DNA of 64,000 nt, from the NCBI RefSeq assembly GCF_036013645.1, contig NZ_CP107869.1, positions 3,348,001 to 3,412,000 of the forward strand, in the 5' to 3' direction. The translations under genes and the position numbers were made by a program. The notes beneath the pieces are model-generated. The model saw nothing but the letters and a program-made list of their open reading frames with translations. It made no database searches and was not told the origin of the DNA. The DNA is from Streptomyces sp. NBC_00490. Lineage in GTDB: Bacteria > Actinomycetota > Actinomycetes > Streptomycetales > Streptomycetaceae. Below are positions 16,297-25,832 of this stretch, one piece after another (positions within the stretch are counted from its first letter, which is position 1; each line of letters opens with the position of its first letter).

Positions 16297-17937
16297 TCAG
16301 TGGTGGCCGTGGCCGCTCGTGATCTCCTTGTACTCCTCGGCGGTGGGCTTGGGGATCTGGGACTCCTCGCCGAAGTAGGCCTTGCTCAGCTTGACCCGCA
16401 GCTTCTCGGAGCCCTTCACCTTGCGCTCGACGCCGTTGTCGTCGACCGTCGGGCCGATCTCGGCCGGCACGTACTGCTCGTGCGCGGTGAGCGTGTGCAG
16501 CGCGTCCTGGCTGAGCGGCTCGTGCACCTCGATGAACTCACCGTGCGGCAGGCGCTTGATGATGCCCGACTCGCGGCCGTGCAGCACCTTCTCCCTGTCG
16601 CGGCGCTGGAGGCCGAGGCAGATCCGCTTGGTCGCGATGAACGCGAGCACCGGGGCGACGAAGAACGCGATCCGGACGAACCAGGTGATCGAGTTGATCG
16701 ACATGTGGAAGTGCGTGGCCCACAGGTCGTTGCCGCCACCGATCAGCAGCACGAAGTACACCGTGAGCCAGGCGACACCGAAGGCCGTACGCGTCGGCGC
16801 GTTGCGCGGGCGGTCCAGGATGTGGTGCTCGCGCCTGTCGCCGGTGACCCAGGCCTCGATGAACGGGTAGACCGCGATCGCGACCAGGACCAGCGGGAAG
16901 ATCACCAGCGGGATGAACACACCCAGGACGAGCGTGTGACCCCAGAAGTTGATCTCCCAGCCCGGCATGACACGGATCAGGCCCTCGGAGAAGCCCATGT
17001 ACCAGTCGGGCTGGGCGCCCGTGGACACCTGGTCCGGCCGGTAGGGGCCCATGGACCAGATCGGGTTGATCGAGGCGATCGCCGAGATGACCGCGATGAC
17101 ACCGAAGACCAGGAAGAAGAAGCCGCCGGCCTTGGCCGTGTAGACCGGGAACAGCGGCATGCCGACCACGTTCTTGTTGGTCTTGCCGGGGCCCGCGTAC
17201 TGCGTGTGCTTGTGGACGAACACCAGGATCAGGTGCGCCACCATCAGGCCGAGCATGATGCCCGGCAGCAGCAGGATGTGGACCGAGTAGAACCGGGCCA
17301 CGAAGTCGCCGCCCGGGAACTCGCCGCCGAAGAGGAAGAACGACAGGTACGTGCCGACGATCGGCACGGACAGGACCGCGCCCTCCATGAAGCGGACACC
17401 GGTGCCGGAAAGCAGGTCGTCCGGGAGCGAGTAGCCGGTGAAGCCGGTGAACATGCCCAGGACGAACAGCAGGAAGCCGAACAGCCAGTTGACCTCACGC
17501 GGCTTGCGGAACGCGCCCGTGAAGAACACGCGCATCATGTGCACGAACATGCCGGCGAGGAAGATCAGCGCCGCCCAGTGGTGGATCTGCCGGATCAGCA
17601 GACCACCGCGCACATCGAAGGAGATGTGCATGGTCGAGTTGAACGCCTCGGACATCAGCTGTCCCTGCAGCGGGACGTAGCTGCCGTGGTACTCCACCTC
17701 GTTCATCGACGGGTGGAAGAACAGCGTCAGATACACACCCGTGAGGATGATGATGATGAAGCTGTACATGCAGATCTCGCCCAGCATGAACGACCAGTGG
17801 TCGGGGAAGATCTTGCGCATGTTGGCCTTGGCCAGGGAGTAGATCCCCAGCCGGCCGTCGGCCCAGTCGGCGAGCTTCTCGCCGGCCGGCGCCTTCCCGC
17901 GGTCGCGGGCGGGCTCGGTGTTCTCGTTGGTGCTCAT
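16297..17937 (-). CDS. qcrB: Cytochrome bc1 complex cytochrome b subunit
   Basis: A 546-residue membrane protein of the actinobacterial menaquinol:cytochrome c oxidoreductase. Eight or more helices carry paired heme histidines (RQIHHWAALIF near residue 110, and VHILLLPGIMLGLMVAHL) and the quinol-site PDWYMGFSEG (a PEWY-type motif). It has the long C-terminal cytoplasmic extension typical of actinobacteria. It starts at ATG 17937, overlapping the qcrA stop in ATGA. Complex III forms a supercomplex with the aa3 oxidase encoded just beyond. The C-terminus ends His-rich (GHGHH). Confidence 0.97.
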   Translation of the reverse strand: MSTNENTEPARDRGKAPAGEKLADWADGRLGIYSLAKANMRKIFPDHWSFMLGEICMYSFIIIILTGVYLTLFFHPSMNEVEYHGSYVPLQGQLMSEAFNSTMHISFDVRGGLLIRQIHHWAALIFLAGMFVHMMRVFFTGAFRKPREVNWLFGFLLFVLGMFTGFTGYSLPDDLLSGTGVRFMEGAVLSVPIVGTYLSFFLFGGEFPGGDFVARFYSVHILLLPGIMLGLMVAHLILVFVHKHTQYAGPGKTNKNVVGMPLFPVYTAKAGGFFFLVFGVIAVISAIASINPIWSMGPYRPDQVSTGAQPDWYMGFSEGLIRVMPGWEINFWGHTLVLGVFIPLVIFPLVLVAIAVYPFIEAWVTGDRREHHILDRPRNAPTRTAFGVAWLTVYFVLLIGGGNDLWATHFHMSINSITWFVRIAFFVAPVLAFIATKRICLGLQRRDREKVLHGRESGIIKRLPHGEFIEVHEPLSQDALHTLTAHEQYVPAEIGPTVDDNGVERKVKGSEKLRVKLSKAYFGEESQIPKPTAEEYKEITSGHGHH

Positions 17938-18995
17938 CCGCGCTCCCAGAAGGCAGGACCGACAGGCTCTTCGAAGTCGCCCTGCGCTTCGAGGTAGCCC
18001 TCGTCGTTCACGGCGATGCGCAGCTGCGGCAGGGCGTGACCGGCAGGGCCGAAGATCACTCGGGCGCCGTCGGAGAGGTCGAAGGTGGACTGGTGGCAGG
18101 GGCAGAGCACGTGGTGCGTCTGCTGCTCGTACAGGGAGATCGGGCAACCGACGTGGGTGCAGATCTTCGAGTACGCGACGATGCCCTCGTGCGACCACTC
18201 GAGCTCGCGCTTGTCCTTGATGTCCTCCGGCTGGAGCCGGACGATCATCAGGGCCGCCTTGGCGATCTCCGTCTGGAATTCGTGGTCGTCCTCCTCCAGG
18301 CCGTCGGGCTTGGCGAAGGTGAGCGAACCGACGGCGATGTCCGAGGGGCGCAGCGGCTCGTTGGTGTTCATGTTGACGAGCAGCAGCCCCTTCTTCCACA
18401 TGGTGTGGCGGAGCTTGGTCCCGGGCAGCGGGCCGAGGTCGCGCAGCAGCACGACTCCGGACAGCGGCACCAGGGTGAGCGCACCGAGCATCGTGTTGCG
18501 GATCAGCTTGCGACGGCCGATCGCGGACTCCTTGGTGCCCGCCTTGAAGTCTTCGAAGACCTTCTCGCGGACCTCGGCAGGGGCCGAGATCGGGTGCCGC
18601 TCGTCGACCATCTCCTCGTCGGACATCAGCGTGCGGGCCCAGTGGACCGCGCCCGCGCCGATCGAGAAGAGCGCCACACCGAGGGTCAGACCGAGCGCGA
18701 AGTTCAGCGCGTTGATGTGACCGATCGGGAAGACGAAGATCGCCTTGTCGTGCGGCACCGCCACGTACGAGGCGATGAAGGCGACCGTGGCCAGCATCGA
18801 CAGCGTGAACAGGAAGGCGACCACGCGCTCGGAGCGCCGGGCGGCCACCTCGTCGATGTCCTGGACGCGGTGCTCGTGGGGCGGCAGGCCGGGGTCGGCG
18901 AACGGGTTCTTGTCGTCCGCGACGCCTACCGCACCATGGGCTTCCTGCTCTGCGGGCAGGTTCTCGTTCTCTTCCGGAATGTCTTGGCTACTCAT
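17934..18995 (-). CDS. qcrA: Rieske iron-sulfur subunit of cytochrome bc1
   Basis: A 353-residue protein. Two N-terminal helices (about 60-120) are followed by GRRKLIRNTMLGALTLVPLSG near residue 160, a twin-arginine motif before a third helix; streptomycete Rieske proteins are known to use Sec for the first helices and Tat for the last. The C-terminal [2Fe-2S] domain has CTHVGC (near 278) and CPCHQS (near 298), giving the Cys-His/Cys-His ligands and the stabilising disulfide. Start ATG 18995 overlaps the qcrC stop; the open frame extends upstream to 19331 but is inside qcrC. Electron carrier between quinol and cytochrome c. Confidence 0.97.
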   Translation of the reverse strand: MSSQDIPEENENLPAEQEAHGAVGVADDKNPFADPGLPPHEHRVQDIDEVAARRSERVVAFLFTLSMLATVAFIASYVAVPHDKAIFVFPIGHINALNFALGLTLGVALFSIGAGAVHWARTLMSDEEMVDERHPISAPAEVREKVFEDFKAGTKESAIGRRKLIRNTMLGALTLVPLSGVVLLRDLGPLPGTKLRHTMWKKGLLLVNMNTNEPLRPSDIAVGSLTFAKPDGLEEDDHEFQTEIAKAALMIVRLQPEDIKDKRELEWSHEGIVAYSKICTHVGCPISLYEQQTHHVLCPCHQSTFDLSDGARVIFGPAGHALPQLRIAVNDEGYLEAQGDFEEPVGPAFWERG

Positions 18996-19801
18996 GACTT
19001 CTTGGCCTTTGCGGTCCGGGCGGCGAGCCAGACGGCAACCGCGATGAGCGCACCGAGTCCGAACACCCACGCGAACAGACCCTCGCTGACCGGACCGAGT
19101 CCGCCCAGTTCGAGGCCGCCGGGGCTCTCGGTGTCCTCCCCGTTGACCGCGTCGAGGTACGCGATGATGTCCTGCTTGTTCTGCTCCGACAGGGTGGTGT
19201 CGGGGAACGACGGCATGTTCTGCGGGCCGGTCTGCATGGCCTCGTAGATGTGCTTCGGGTCGACGCCCTCGAGGCTCGGCGCGAACTTGCCGTGCGTCAG
19301 CGCGCCACCCTTGCCGGTGAAGTTGTGGCACTGCGCGCAGTTGGTGCGGAACAGCTCGCCACCCTTGGCGATGTCCGCTCCGTCCGGGCTGTACTCGTTC
19401 TTCGTCGGGATGGCCGGACCGGCACCCAGCGAGGAGACGTACGCGGCGAGCTGGTCGATCTCGGCCTGCGTGTAGATGACCTTCTTCTTCGGGACCTGCG
19501 CGCCGGGCTGCTGGGCCGGCATACGGCCGGTGCCGACCTGGAAGTCGACGGCCGCGGCGCCCACACCCACGAGGCTCGGGCCGTCGGTGGTGCCCTGACC
19601 ACCGGTGCCGTGGCAGCTTGCGCAGCCCACGGCGTACAGCTTCTTGCCCTCCTCGATGGTGAGGGACTGGGCGGTCTCATCGGCCTGCGCCTTGTCCGCC
19701 GGCGCGAACGCGGCGTACAGCCCCCCGGTGGCCGCCAGCGCGAGGAGTAGGACGACGACCGCCGCCAGCGGATGGCGTCGTCGTGCGGAGAGCTTTTTCA
19801 C
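18992..19801 (-). CDS. qcrC: Diheme cytochrome c subunit of bc1 complex
   Basis: A 269-residue protein with N-terminal signal anchor (MKKLSARRRHPLAAVVVLLL), two class I cytochrome c domains with heme motifs CASCH (near residue 60) and CAQCH (near residue 155), each with a later Met ligand region, and a C-terminal helix (FAWVFGLGALIAVAVWLAA). It is the actinobacterial CcsA/QcrC-type cc subunit that carries electrons straight to the aa3 oxidase, replacing soluble cytochrome c. Start GTG 19801. It lies 63 bases after ctaE in the same operon. Confidence 0.97.
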   Translation of the reverse strand: MKKLSARRRHPLAAVVVLLLALAATGGLYAAFAPADKAQADETAQSLTIEEGKKLYAVGCASCHGTGGQGTTDGPSLVGVGAAAVDFQVGTGRMPAQQPGAQVPKKKVIYTQAEIDQLAAYVSSLGAGPAIPTKNEYSPDGADIAKGGELFRTNCAQCHNFTGKGGALTHGKFAPSLEGVDPKHIYEAMQTGPQNMPSFPDTTLSEQNKQDIIAYLDAVNGEDTESPGGLELGGLGPVSEGLFAWVFGLGALIAVAVWLAARTAKAKKS

Positions 19802-19864
19802 GGATTACCCCGGTGTCAGGATCTTCTGCGTCGATGCTTCTGGAATGTGCGGGAGCGGGCCCGG

Positions 19865-20485
19865 CTACTTGATCAGGTAGATCGTGGCAAAGAGGCCGAT
19901 CCAGACGACATCGACGAAGTGCCAGTAGTAGGACACGACGATGGCTGCGGTCGCCTGCTCGTGCGTGAACCTCTTGGCCGCGTAGGTACGGCCGAGGACG
20001 AACAGGAAGGCGATGAGGCCGCCCGTCACGTGCAGACCGTGGAAACCGGTGGTCAGGTAGAAGACCGAGCCGTACGGGTCCGAGGAGAGCGAGAGGCCCT
20101 CGTGCTTCACCAGCTCGGTGTACTCGTAGACCTGACCGCCGATGAAGATCGCACCCATCACGAACGTGACGATGAACCACATCCGGAGCTTCTTCACGTC
20201 ACCGCGCTCGGCGGCGAACACGCCGAGCTGGCAGGTGAGGGAGGAGAGCACCAGGATCGTGGTGTTCGTCGCCGAGAACGGGAGGTTCAGGAAGTCTGCC
20301 TTCTCCTTCCAGAACTCGGGACCGGTCACCGATCGGAGGGTGAAGTACATCGCGAAGAGGGCCGCGAAGAACATCAGCTCGGAACTCAGCCAGATGATGG
20401 TTCCGACGCTGGTGAGGTTCGGCCGGTTGACCGACGGGTGCGCGTGCCCGGTTTCTACTGTCGTTGCTGTCGCCACGACCGACAT
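19865..20485 (-). CDS. ctaE: Cytochrome c oxidase subunit III
   Basis: A 206-residue protein with five helices, the short bacterial subunit III form. Motifs: [53 protein letters not shown] and the final [20 protein letters not shown]. It supports the catalytic core of the aa3 oxidase. It is the first gene of the ctaE-qcrC-qcrA-qcrB block, so its promoter must lie in 20486-20674, facing the divergent receiver-like gene. ATG at 20485. Confidence 0.97.
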   Translation of the reverse strand: MSVVATATTVETGHAHPSVNRPNLTSVGTIIWLSSELMFFAALFAMYFTLRSVTGPEFWKEKADFLNLPFSATNTTILVLSSLTCQLGVFAAERGDVKKLRMWFIVTFVMGAIFIGGQVYEYTELVKHEGLSLSSDPYGSVFYLTTGFHGLHVTGGLIAFLFVLGRTYAAKRFTHEQATAAIVVSYYWHFVDVVWIGLFATIYLIK

Positions 20486-20674
20486 TATGTCGGTCCCTTA
20501 TCCCGCCCTCACTCCCGGGGGTGCCGTTCGGGGTGTCCGCAGCGTGTGTACTGCCCGTATGGCCCATCGCGGGGGTGTTCAAGCGGGTGTTGACCCGGTG
20601 TTCAAGGGAGTAGCATCCGCCGCATCGGGCTCTGCCCGTTCATGGCCGTACGACACTGATGTCACGGAGGATCC

Positions 20675-21076
20675 ATGCAGGCGACCGCCACGGTGCTGGT
20701 CTACAGCGACGACTCCAACACCCGCGAGCAGGTGCGGCTCGCCACCGGACGCAGGCCCGCCCCCGACGTCCCCCAGGTCGAGTTCGTGGAGTGCGCGACG
20801 CCCGCCGCCGTCATCAAGGAACTGGACCGGGGCGGTATCGACGTCGCCGTCCTGGACGGCGAGGCCGTGCCCATGGGCGGCATGGGGCTGTGCCGGCAGG
20901 CCAAGGACGAGATCTTCAACTGCCCGCCGGTGCTGCTGCTCATCGGGCGGCCCCAGGACGCCTGGCTGGCCACCTGGAGCCGTGCCGAGGCCGCGGTGAC
21001 GCATCCTGTGGACCCGGTGGAGTTCGCGTCGGCGCTGGCGTCCCTGCTGCGTCAGAAGAAGGCTCTGAGCGCCTGA
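20675..21076 (+). CDS. Receiver-like single-domain protein
   Basis: A 133-residue cytoplasmic protein with a response-regulator-like alpha/beta pattern: TVLVYSDDSNTREQV at strand 1 (acidic pair), GGIDVAVLDGEAVPMGG (candidate phospho-Asp near residue 61) and PVLLLIGRPQDAW, TWSRAEAAVTHPVDPVEF in place of the usual Lys strand. There is no output domain. Strong ribosome-binding site (GGAGG) and ATG 20675. It sits divergent from ctaE, between the two cytochrome oxidase blocks. It may be an orphan receiver or an inactive receiver fold; partner unknown. Confidence 0.7.
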   Translation: MQATATVLVYSDDSNTREQVRLATGRRPAPDVPQVEFVECATPAAVIKELDRGGIDVAVLDGEAVPMGGMGLCRQAKDEIFNCPPVLLLIGRPQDAWLATWSRAEAAVTHPVDPVEFASALASLLRQKKALSA

Positions 21077-21085
21077 CAGGGCCGC

Positions 21086-22348
21086 TCAGACCGATTCGGG
21101 ACGCAGTCTCGCCTTCTCCTCCGGGCGGGGGCCGTCGGGGCTTCCGCCCACCAGGGCGCTGCCGTTGCGCCACTTCTTCCAGCCGAGGTTCCAGTCCCCG
21201 AAGCCGTTGCCGAAGGTCTCCATGGTGTCGCCGTAGGAGTTCACGACCTTCACGACGTCACCCTCACGGACGTGGTCGAAGAACCACTCGGCGTTGCCGG
21301 TGCTCATGCCCGTGCAGCCGTGGCTGACGTTGGCGTAGCCCTGTGACCCCACCGACCAGGGCGCGGCGTGCACGTACTCGCCGCTCCAGGTGACGCGGGT
21401 GGCGTAGTAGACGGGCAGGTCGTACGACTCCGAGGAGCCCTCGGAGATACCGATGCTGGTGCCGCGCATCCGTACGAAGTACTCCTTGCCGAGTACGACC
21501 TTGACGCCGTTGCGGGTCTCGAAGCCGGGCTTCCCGGTGGTGACCGGGATGTCGTTGATCGCCTTGCCGTTCTTGTAGACCGTCATGGAGTGCGAGGACG
21601 CGTCCGTGACGGCGATGACCCGGTCGCCCGTGGTCAGCTTGAGGGGCTTGACCTTGCCGCCCCACAGCCGGTCGCTGATCTTGATTCCGTCCAGATTGCT
21701 TCGAACCTGGATGGTGGCCTTGCTGGGCCAGTACTCCTTGGGCCGGTAGTGGAGCTCCTTGTCGTCCACCCAGTGCCAAGCGCCTTCCACGGCGGGCATC
21801 GAGTCGACCTTGAGCGCGCGCTCCACGATGGCCCGCTGCGCCTTGTCCTTGACCGGCTTGCTGAGTTCGGCCGTGATGGGCTGGCCGACGCCGTACGTGC
21901 CCGCCTTGGGGCCGAAGGTGACCTTCAGGCGCTTCTTGGTGAGGGGCTTGCCGGTGTCGAAGGCGAGGACCTTGCGGCCGGGCGCCCCGTCCTCGTCCTC
22001 GGTGCTCACCCGCACCGTGTAGTGGGCGCTGGCCGCCAGCGGGCTGGTGCTGTGCCAGCGGGTGCCGTCGGCGGAGAGTTCGCCCGCCACATAGCGTCCT
22101 GTCCCGTCCAGGGCCGTGACGTCCGTGATGCGGCCGTCGTCGTCCTCGGCGGTGACTTCCAGGGGCTTGTCCGGGTCGGCCTTCTTGCCGTCGCCCGAGG
22201 GGCCGTTGAAGGAGATCTGGTCCGCCGCGTCGTACGGCGCCGCCGACAGCGGGCTGCCCTCGCTGCTGCAGGCGGTGCCGCCGGCGGTCAGGGCGACCAC
22301 CAGCAGCGTGCAGGAGATGACGGTGCGTGTACGCGGAGTCTGGCTCAT
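21086..22348 (-). CDS. L,D-transpeptidase lipoprotein (YkuD) with Ig-like domains
   Basis: A 420-residue exported lipoprotein. The signal peptide ends at a LTAGGTACS lipobox. Two beta-rich Ig-like domains follow (about 40-240; BigLdt type), then the YkuD catalytic domain with ANVSHGCTGM (catalytic Cys near residue 343 in the SHGC motif) and a C-terminal region as in mycobacterial LdtMt2. It makes 3-3 mDAP cross-links or attaches proteins to peptidoglycan outside the membrane. The gene lies between the two oxidase blocks but reads with them; the terminator at 22427-22460 separates it from ctaF. Confidence 0.93.
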   Translation of the reverse strand: MSQTPRTRTVISCTLLVVALTAGGTACSSEGSPLSAAPYDAADQISFNGPSGDGKKADPDKPLEVTAEDDDGRITDVTALDGTGRYVAGELSADGTRWHSTSPLAASAHYTVRVSTEDEDGAPGRKVLAFDTGKPLTKKRLKVTFGPKAGTYGVGQPITAELSKPVKDKAQRAIVERALKVDSMPAVEGAWHWVDDKELHYRPKEYWPSKATIQVRSNLDGIKISDRLWGGKVKPLKLTTGDRVIAVTDASSHSMTVYKNGKAINDIPVTTGKPGFETRNGVKVVLGKEYFVRMRGTSIGISEGSSESYDLPVYYATRVTWSGEYVHAAPWSVGSQGYANVSHGCTGMSTGNAEWFFDHVREGDVVKVVNSYGDTMETFGNGFGDWNLGWKKWRNGSALVGGSPDGPRPEEKARLRPESV

Positions 22349-22426
22349 GACTTCACGCTAGGAAGCTTCGTCAGCCCCGGCGCGGTGGGTAACTCGTACG
22401 AGGGAACAGCACTGCTGCAAAAGCGG

Positions 22427-22460
22427 GAGCCCGGACGCTCCTGACGGAGTGTCCGGGCTC
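22427..22460 (-). terminator. Terminator after ctaF
   Basis: GAGCCCGGACGCTCC and GGAGTGTCCGGGCTC form a near-perfect 15-bp stem with a 4-base loop, about 20 bases past the ctaF stop. Ends the ctaC-ctaD-ctaF transcript. Confidence 0.85.
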
Positions 22461-22478
22461 CTTCGAGCTCAGCTCGTG

Positions 22479-22877
22479 CTACTGGGTGCGGTTCTCACCG
22501 CGGTAGTACTCGAAGACCCAGCCCCACAGACCGATCATGAGCAGCGGCGCCGAGAAGTACATCAGCCACCAGCCGATCGCGATCGACAGGAACGCCAGCG
22601 CGCCACCGATGGCGAGCGACAGCGGCTGCCAGCTGTGCGGGCTGAAGAACCCGATCTCGCCGGCGTCGTCCGCGACGTCCGCCTCCTTGTTGTCCTGCGC
22701 ACCGACGTCGACCCGCTTGGCCGTGAAGCCCAGGTAGAAGCCGATCATGATGCACAGGCCGAAGGCCAGGAAGAGCGCCGTGGTACCGGCAGGCTCCTTC
22801 GACCACACGCCGTAGACAACCGCCATGGCGAGCACGAAGACGCTCAGCCACATGAACATCCAGCCTTGGACCTTCAC
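22479..22877 (-). CDS. ctaF: Cytochrome c oxidase subunit IV (actinobacterial type)
   Basis: A 132-residue four-helix membrane protein, [19 protein letters not shown] at the start and [15 protein letters not shown] at the end, the characteristic actinobacterial CtaF ends. It is part of the aa3 oxidase in the bcc-aa3 supercomplex. GTG at 22877 overlaps the ctaD stop (GTGA), so it is translated by coupling. Last gene of the block. Confidence 0.95.
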   Translation of the reverse strand: MKVQGWMFMWLSVFVLAMAVVYGVWSKEPAGTTALFLAFGLCIMIGFYLGFTAKRVDVGAQDNKEADVADDAGEIGFFSPHSWQPLSLAIGGALAFLSIAIGWWLMYFSAPLLMIGLWGWVFEYYRGENRTQ

Positions 22878-24607
22878 TTGCCGGCCTCCTTGCCACCAGC
22901 CAGGGCCTTCTCACCGTGAGGCGCGTTCTCGAGCTGGTCGAGAGCCGCGATCTCCGGGTGATGCAGGTCGAACGCCGGGGATTCGCTGCGGATCCGCGGC
23001 AGGGTGAGGAAGTTGTGCCGCGGGGGCGGGCAGGACGTCGCCCACTCGAGCGAGCGGCCGTAGCCCCACGGGTCGTCGACCTCGACCTTCTTGCCGTACT
23101 TGGCCGTTTTCCACACGTTGTAGAAGAAGGGCAGGATCGACGCGCCGAGCACGAACGAGCTGATCGTCGAGATCGTGTTCAGGGCGGTGAATCCGTCGGC
23201 GTTCAGGTAGTCCGCGTAACGACGCGGCATGCCCTCGGCACCCAGCCAGTGCTGGACCAGGAAGGTGCCGTGGAAGCCGATGAACAGCGTCCAGAAGGTG
23301 ATCTTGCCGAGGCGCTCGTCGAGCATCTTGCCGGTCATCTTCGGCCACCAGAAGTGGAAGCCGGAGAACATCGCGAAGACGACGGTGCCGAACACCACGT
23401 AGTGGAAGTGCGCCACCACGAAGTACGAGTCCGAGACGTGGAAGTCCATCGGCGGCGAGGCCAGGATGACACCGGTCAGACCGCCGAAGGTGAAGGTGAT
23501 CAGGAAGCCGGTGGCCCAGAGCATCGGTGTCTCGAAGGACAACGAGCCCTTCCACATCGTTCCGATCCAGTTGAAGAACTTCACACCCGTTGGCACGGCG
23601 ATGAGGAACGTCATGAAGGAGAAGAACGGCAGGAGCACGCCGCCGGTGACGTACATGTGGTGTGCCCACACCGTCACGGACAGACCGGCGATGGAGATCG
23701 TCGCGGCGACCAGGCCCATGTAGCCGAACATCGGCTTACGGGAGAAGACCGGGATCACTTCGGAGATGATGCCGAAGAACGGTAGCGCGATGATGTACAC
23801 CTCTGGATGGCCGAAGAACCAGAAGAGGTGTTGCCATAGCAAGGCCCCGCCGTTGGCGGAGTCGAAGACATGCGCACCGAACTTGCGGTCCGCCTCCAGG
23901 GCGAACAGCGCGGCCGCCAGGACCGGGAAGGCCAGCAGGACCAGCACCGCGGTCAGCAGCACGTTCCACACGAAGATCGGCATGCGGAACATGGTCATGC
24001 CGGGTGCGCGCATGCAGATGATCGTGGTGATGAAGTTGACCGAGCCGAGGATGGTGCCGAAGCCGGAGAAGGCCAGACCCATGATCCACAGGTCGGCGCC
24101 GATGCCGGGGCTGCGGACCGCGTCGGACAGCGGGCTGTAGGCGAACCAGCCGAAGTCGGCCGCGCCCTGCGGGGTGAGGAAGCCACCGACCGCGATGAGC
24201 GAGCCGAACAGGTACAGCCAGTAGGCGAACATGTTCAGCCGGGGGAAGGCCACGTCCGGCGCGCCGATCTGCAGCGGCATGATCCAGTTCGCGAAACCGG
24301 CGAACAGCGGCGTCGCGAACATCAGCAGCATGATCGTGCCGTGCATCGTGAACGCCTGGTTGAACTGCTCGTTCGACATGATCTGCAGACCGGGACGGGC
24401 CAGCTCGGCGCGCATGAACAGCGCCAGCAGACCACCGATGCAGAAGAACGCGAACGACGTGACCAGATACAGCGTCCCGATCGTCTTGTGGTCAGTGGTG
24501 GTGAGCCACTTGATCACGACGTTGCCGGGCTGCTTGCGCCGGACCGGCAGTTCGTCCTCGTAGTGGGACCCTGCCGCGGCACCCTGGGGTTCGTTGAGGA
24601 TGCTCAC
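22874..24607 (-). CDS. ctaD: Cytochrome c oxidase subunit I (aa3)
   Basis: A 577-residue heme-copper oxidase catalytic subunit with 12 helices. Visible ligands and channels: [10 protein letters not shown] (heme a His), [13 protein letters not shown] (CuB His and the cross-linked Tyr), [10 protein letters not shown] (CuB His pair) and [13 protein letters not shown] (heme a3/a His). Reduces O2 and pumps protons. GTG at 24607 overlaps the ctaC stop in GTGA; the frame is open further upstream but lies inside ctaC. The C-terminal tail is hydrophilic. Length is normal for actinobacteria. Confidence 0.98.
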   Translation of the reverse strand: MSILNEPQGAAAGSHYEDELPVRRKQPGNVVIKWLTTTDHKTIGTLYLVTSFAFFCIGGLLALFMRAELARPGLQIMSNEQFNQAFTMHGTIMLLMFATPLFAGFANWIMPLQIGAPDVAFPRLNMFAYWLYLFGSLIAVGGFLTPQGAADFGWFAYSPLSDAVRSPGIGADLWIMGLAFSGFGTILGSVNFITTIICMRAPGMTMFRMPIFVWNVLLTAVLVLLAFPVLAAALFALEADRKFGAHVFDSANGGALLWQHLFWFFGHPEVYIIALPFFGIISEVIPVFSRKPMFGYMGLVAATISIAGLSVTVWAHHMYVTGGVLLPFFSFMTFLIAVPTGVKFFNWIGTMWKGSLSFETPMLWATGFLITFTFGGLTGVILASPPMDFHVSDSYFVVAHFHYVVFGTVVFAMFSGFHFWWPKMTGKMLDERLGKITFWTLFIGFHGTFLVQHWLGAEGMPRRYADYLNADGFTALNTISTISSFVLGASILPFFYNVWKTAKYGKKVEVDDPWGYGRSLEWATSCPPPRHNFLTLPRIRSESPAFDLHHPEIAALDQLENAPHGEKALAGGKEAGK

Positions 24608-25563
24608 AGGTTGTTCGTCTCCCGGTTCTTCTCGTGGGCGGTCTGCTCGATGCCCGCGGGAACGTAACCGGTCTGCCCCTTCTCGGCGAGTTCCTTGAGG
24701 TGCTGCTCGTAGCGCTCGGGCGAGACGACCTTCACGTTGAACAGCATTCGGGAATGGTCGACGCCGCAGAGCTCGGCACACTTGCCCAGGAAGGTGCCCT
24801 CCTTGTTGGGGGTCACCTGGAAGGAGTTGGTGTGCCCCGGGATGACGTCCTGCTTCATCAGGAACGGCACCACCCAGAAGGAGTGGATGACGTCACGCGA
24901 GGTGAGGATGAAGCGGACCGTCTTGCCCTTGGGGAGCCAGAGCGTCGGGCCCGGGTTGTTGGTCTGCGGGTTCCGCGTGCCGGGCGTACCGACGTCGTAG
25001 ACACCGCCGGCGGCGGCCGGGAACTGGTCCTTGAACCGCTGCGGGATCGCGTCCAGGTTCTCGTCGGTCTTCGCGTCACCGGTGGAACCGTCGACGTTCT
25101 CGATGTAGTTGAAGCCCCAGCTCCACTGGAAGCCGACGACATTGACGGTGACGTCGGGCTTCTTGTCGAGGCTCAGGATCTTCGACTCGTCACGAGCCGT
25201 GAAGTAGAAGAGCACCGAGACGATGATGAGGGGGACCACCGTGTACAGCGCCTCGATGGGCATGTTGTACCGGGTCTGCGGAGGAACCTCGACCTTGGTG
25301 CGGCTGCGCCGGTGGAACATGGCGCTCCACAGGATCAAGCCCCAGACCAGCACGCCGGTGGCGAGCGCGGCCGCCCACGAGCCCTGCCACAGAGAGAGGA
25401 TCCGCGGAGCCTCTTCGGTGGTGGGGGTGGGCATACCAAGGCGGGGGAAGTCCTTGTATGTGCAACCGGTCGCGGTCGCCAGGACCAGGCCCGCGGTCAT
25501 TGCCTGCAGCAGCTTCCGCCGCATCGGGCGCCGCGGCGAGCGGTCGGAGCCGTTGGGACTCAC
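24604..25563 (-). CDS. ctaC: Cytochrome c oxidase subunit II
   Basis: A 319-residue lipoprotein-like subunit: signal sequence with LATATGC, two helices (about 60-120), and a periplasmic-side cupredoxin domain with the CuA site [12 protein letters not shown] (near residue 259), an upstream His in [10 protein letters not shown] and the electron-entry FQWSWGFNY. It accepts electrons from the diheme QcrC. GTG start at 25563. First gene of the ctaC-ctaD-ctaF block; its promoter lies in 25564-25750. An unusually long loop (about 155-205) precedes the copper site, as in other actinobacteria. Confidence 0.97.
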   Translation of the reverse strand: MSPNGSDRSPRRPMRRKLLQAMTAGLVLATATGCTYKDFPRLGMPTPTTEEAPRILSLWQGSWAAALATGVLVWGLILWSAMFHRRSRTKVEVPPQTRYNMPIEALYTVVPLIIVSVLFYFTARDESKILSLDKKPDVTVNVVGFQWSWGFNYIENVDGSTGDAKTDENLDAIPQRFKDQFPAAAGGVYDVGTPGTRNPQTNNPGPTLWLPKGKTVRFILTSRDVIHSFWVVPFLMKQDVIPGHTNSFQVTPNKEGTFLGKCAELCGVDHSRMLFNVKVVSPERYEQHLKELAEKGQTGYVPAGIEQTAHEKNRETNNL

Positions 25564-25648
25564 GTAGCGCCTTCCCGAGAGTCTCGCCCGCGCGTATTGG
25601 CTGCGGCCTGCCTTACTCGGTGGTCGGTCGCCGCCCTGCGTCGGGCAG

Positions 25649-25677
25649 GGGTTTGGATGTTTATGCGGACCAAACCC
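25649..25677. promoter_or_regulatory. Inverted repeat in the ctaC promoter region
   Basis: GGGTTTGG at 25649-25656 and CCAAACCC at 25670-25677 flank a 13-base AT-richer core that includes CATAAACAT on the minus strand, about 90 bases upstream of ctaC. It may be an operator over the -10 region of the oxidase promoter. No regulator can be named. Confidence 0.45.
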
Positions 25678-25742
25678 TAGCCCACCCCCTTCGGGGGTTC
25701 GCGGGGAGGGGTGCCTATAGGTGGGGGGTTCGCTGGATTGGC

Positions 25743-25812
25743 GGCTGCGGGTTCGTAGGGGCTGGTCGCGCCCACGCGGCGGAGCCGCAAAGAGACACAG
25801 CCCCGCACCCCT
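25743..25812. repeat. Dispersed Streptomyces hairpin repeat, copy 1
   Basis: GGCTGCGGGTTCGTAGGGGC, TGGTCGCGCCCACGCGGCGG and AGCCGC, then CACAGCCCCGCACCCCTGG. The outer GGGGCTGG/CAGCCCC and inner GCGGCGGAGCCGC parts can fold into a stem. The same sequence recurs at 27217, 43418, 51793, 54259 and 58262. It lies between ctaC and the divergent NifS-TusA gene. Confidence 0.8.
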
Positions 25813-25832
25813 GGCGGCGTTAGCGTTGGCGG

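Noticed and set aside
15667..17997. 776-residue open frame on the plus strand
   Set aside because: It lies opposite trpD and qcrB, which have clear catalytic and heme motifs; the frame has only low-complexity charged residues.
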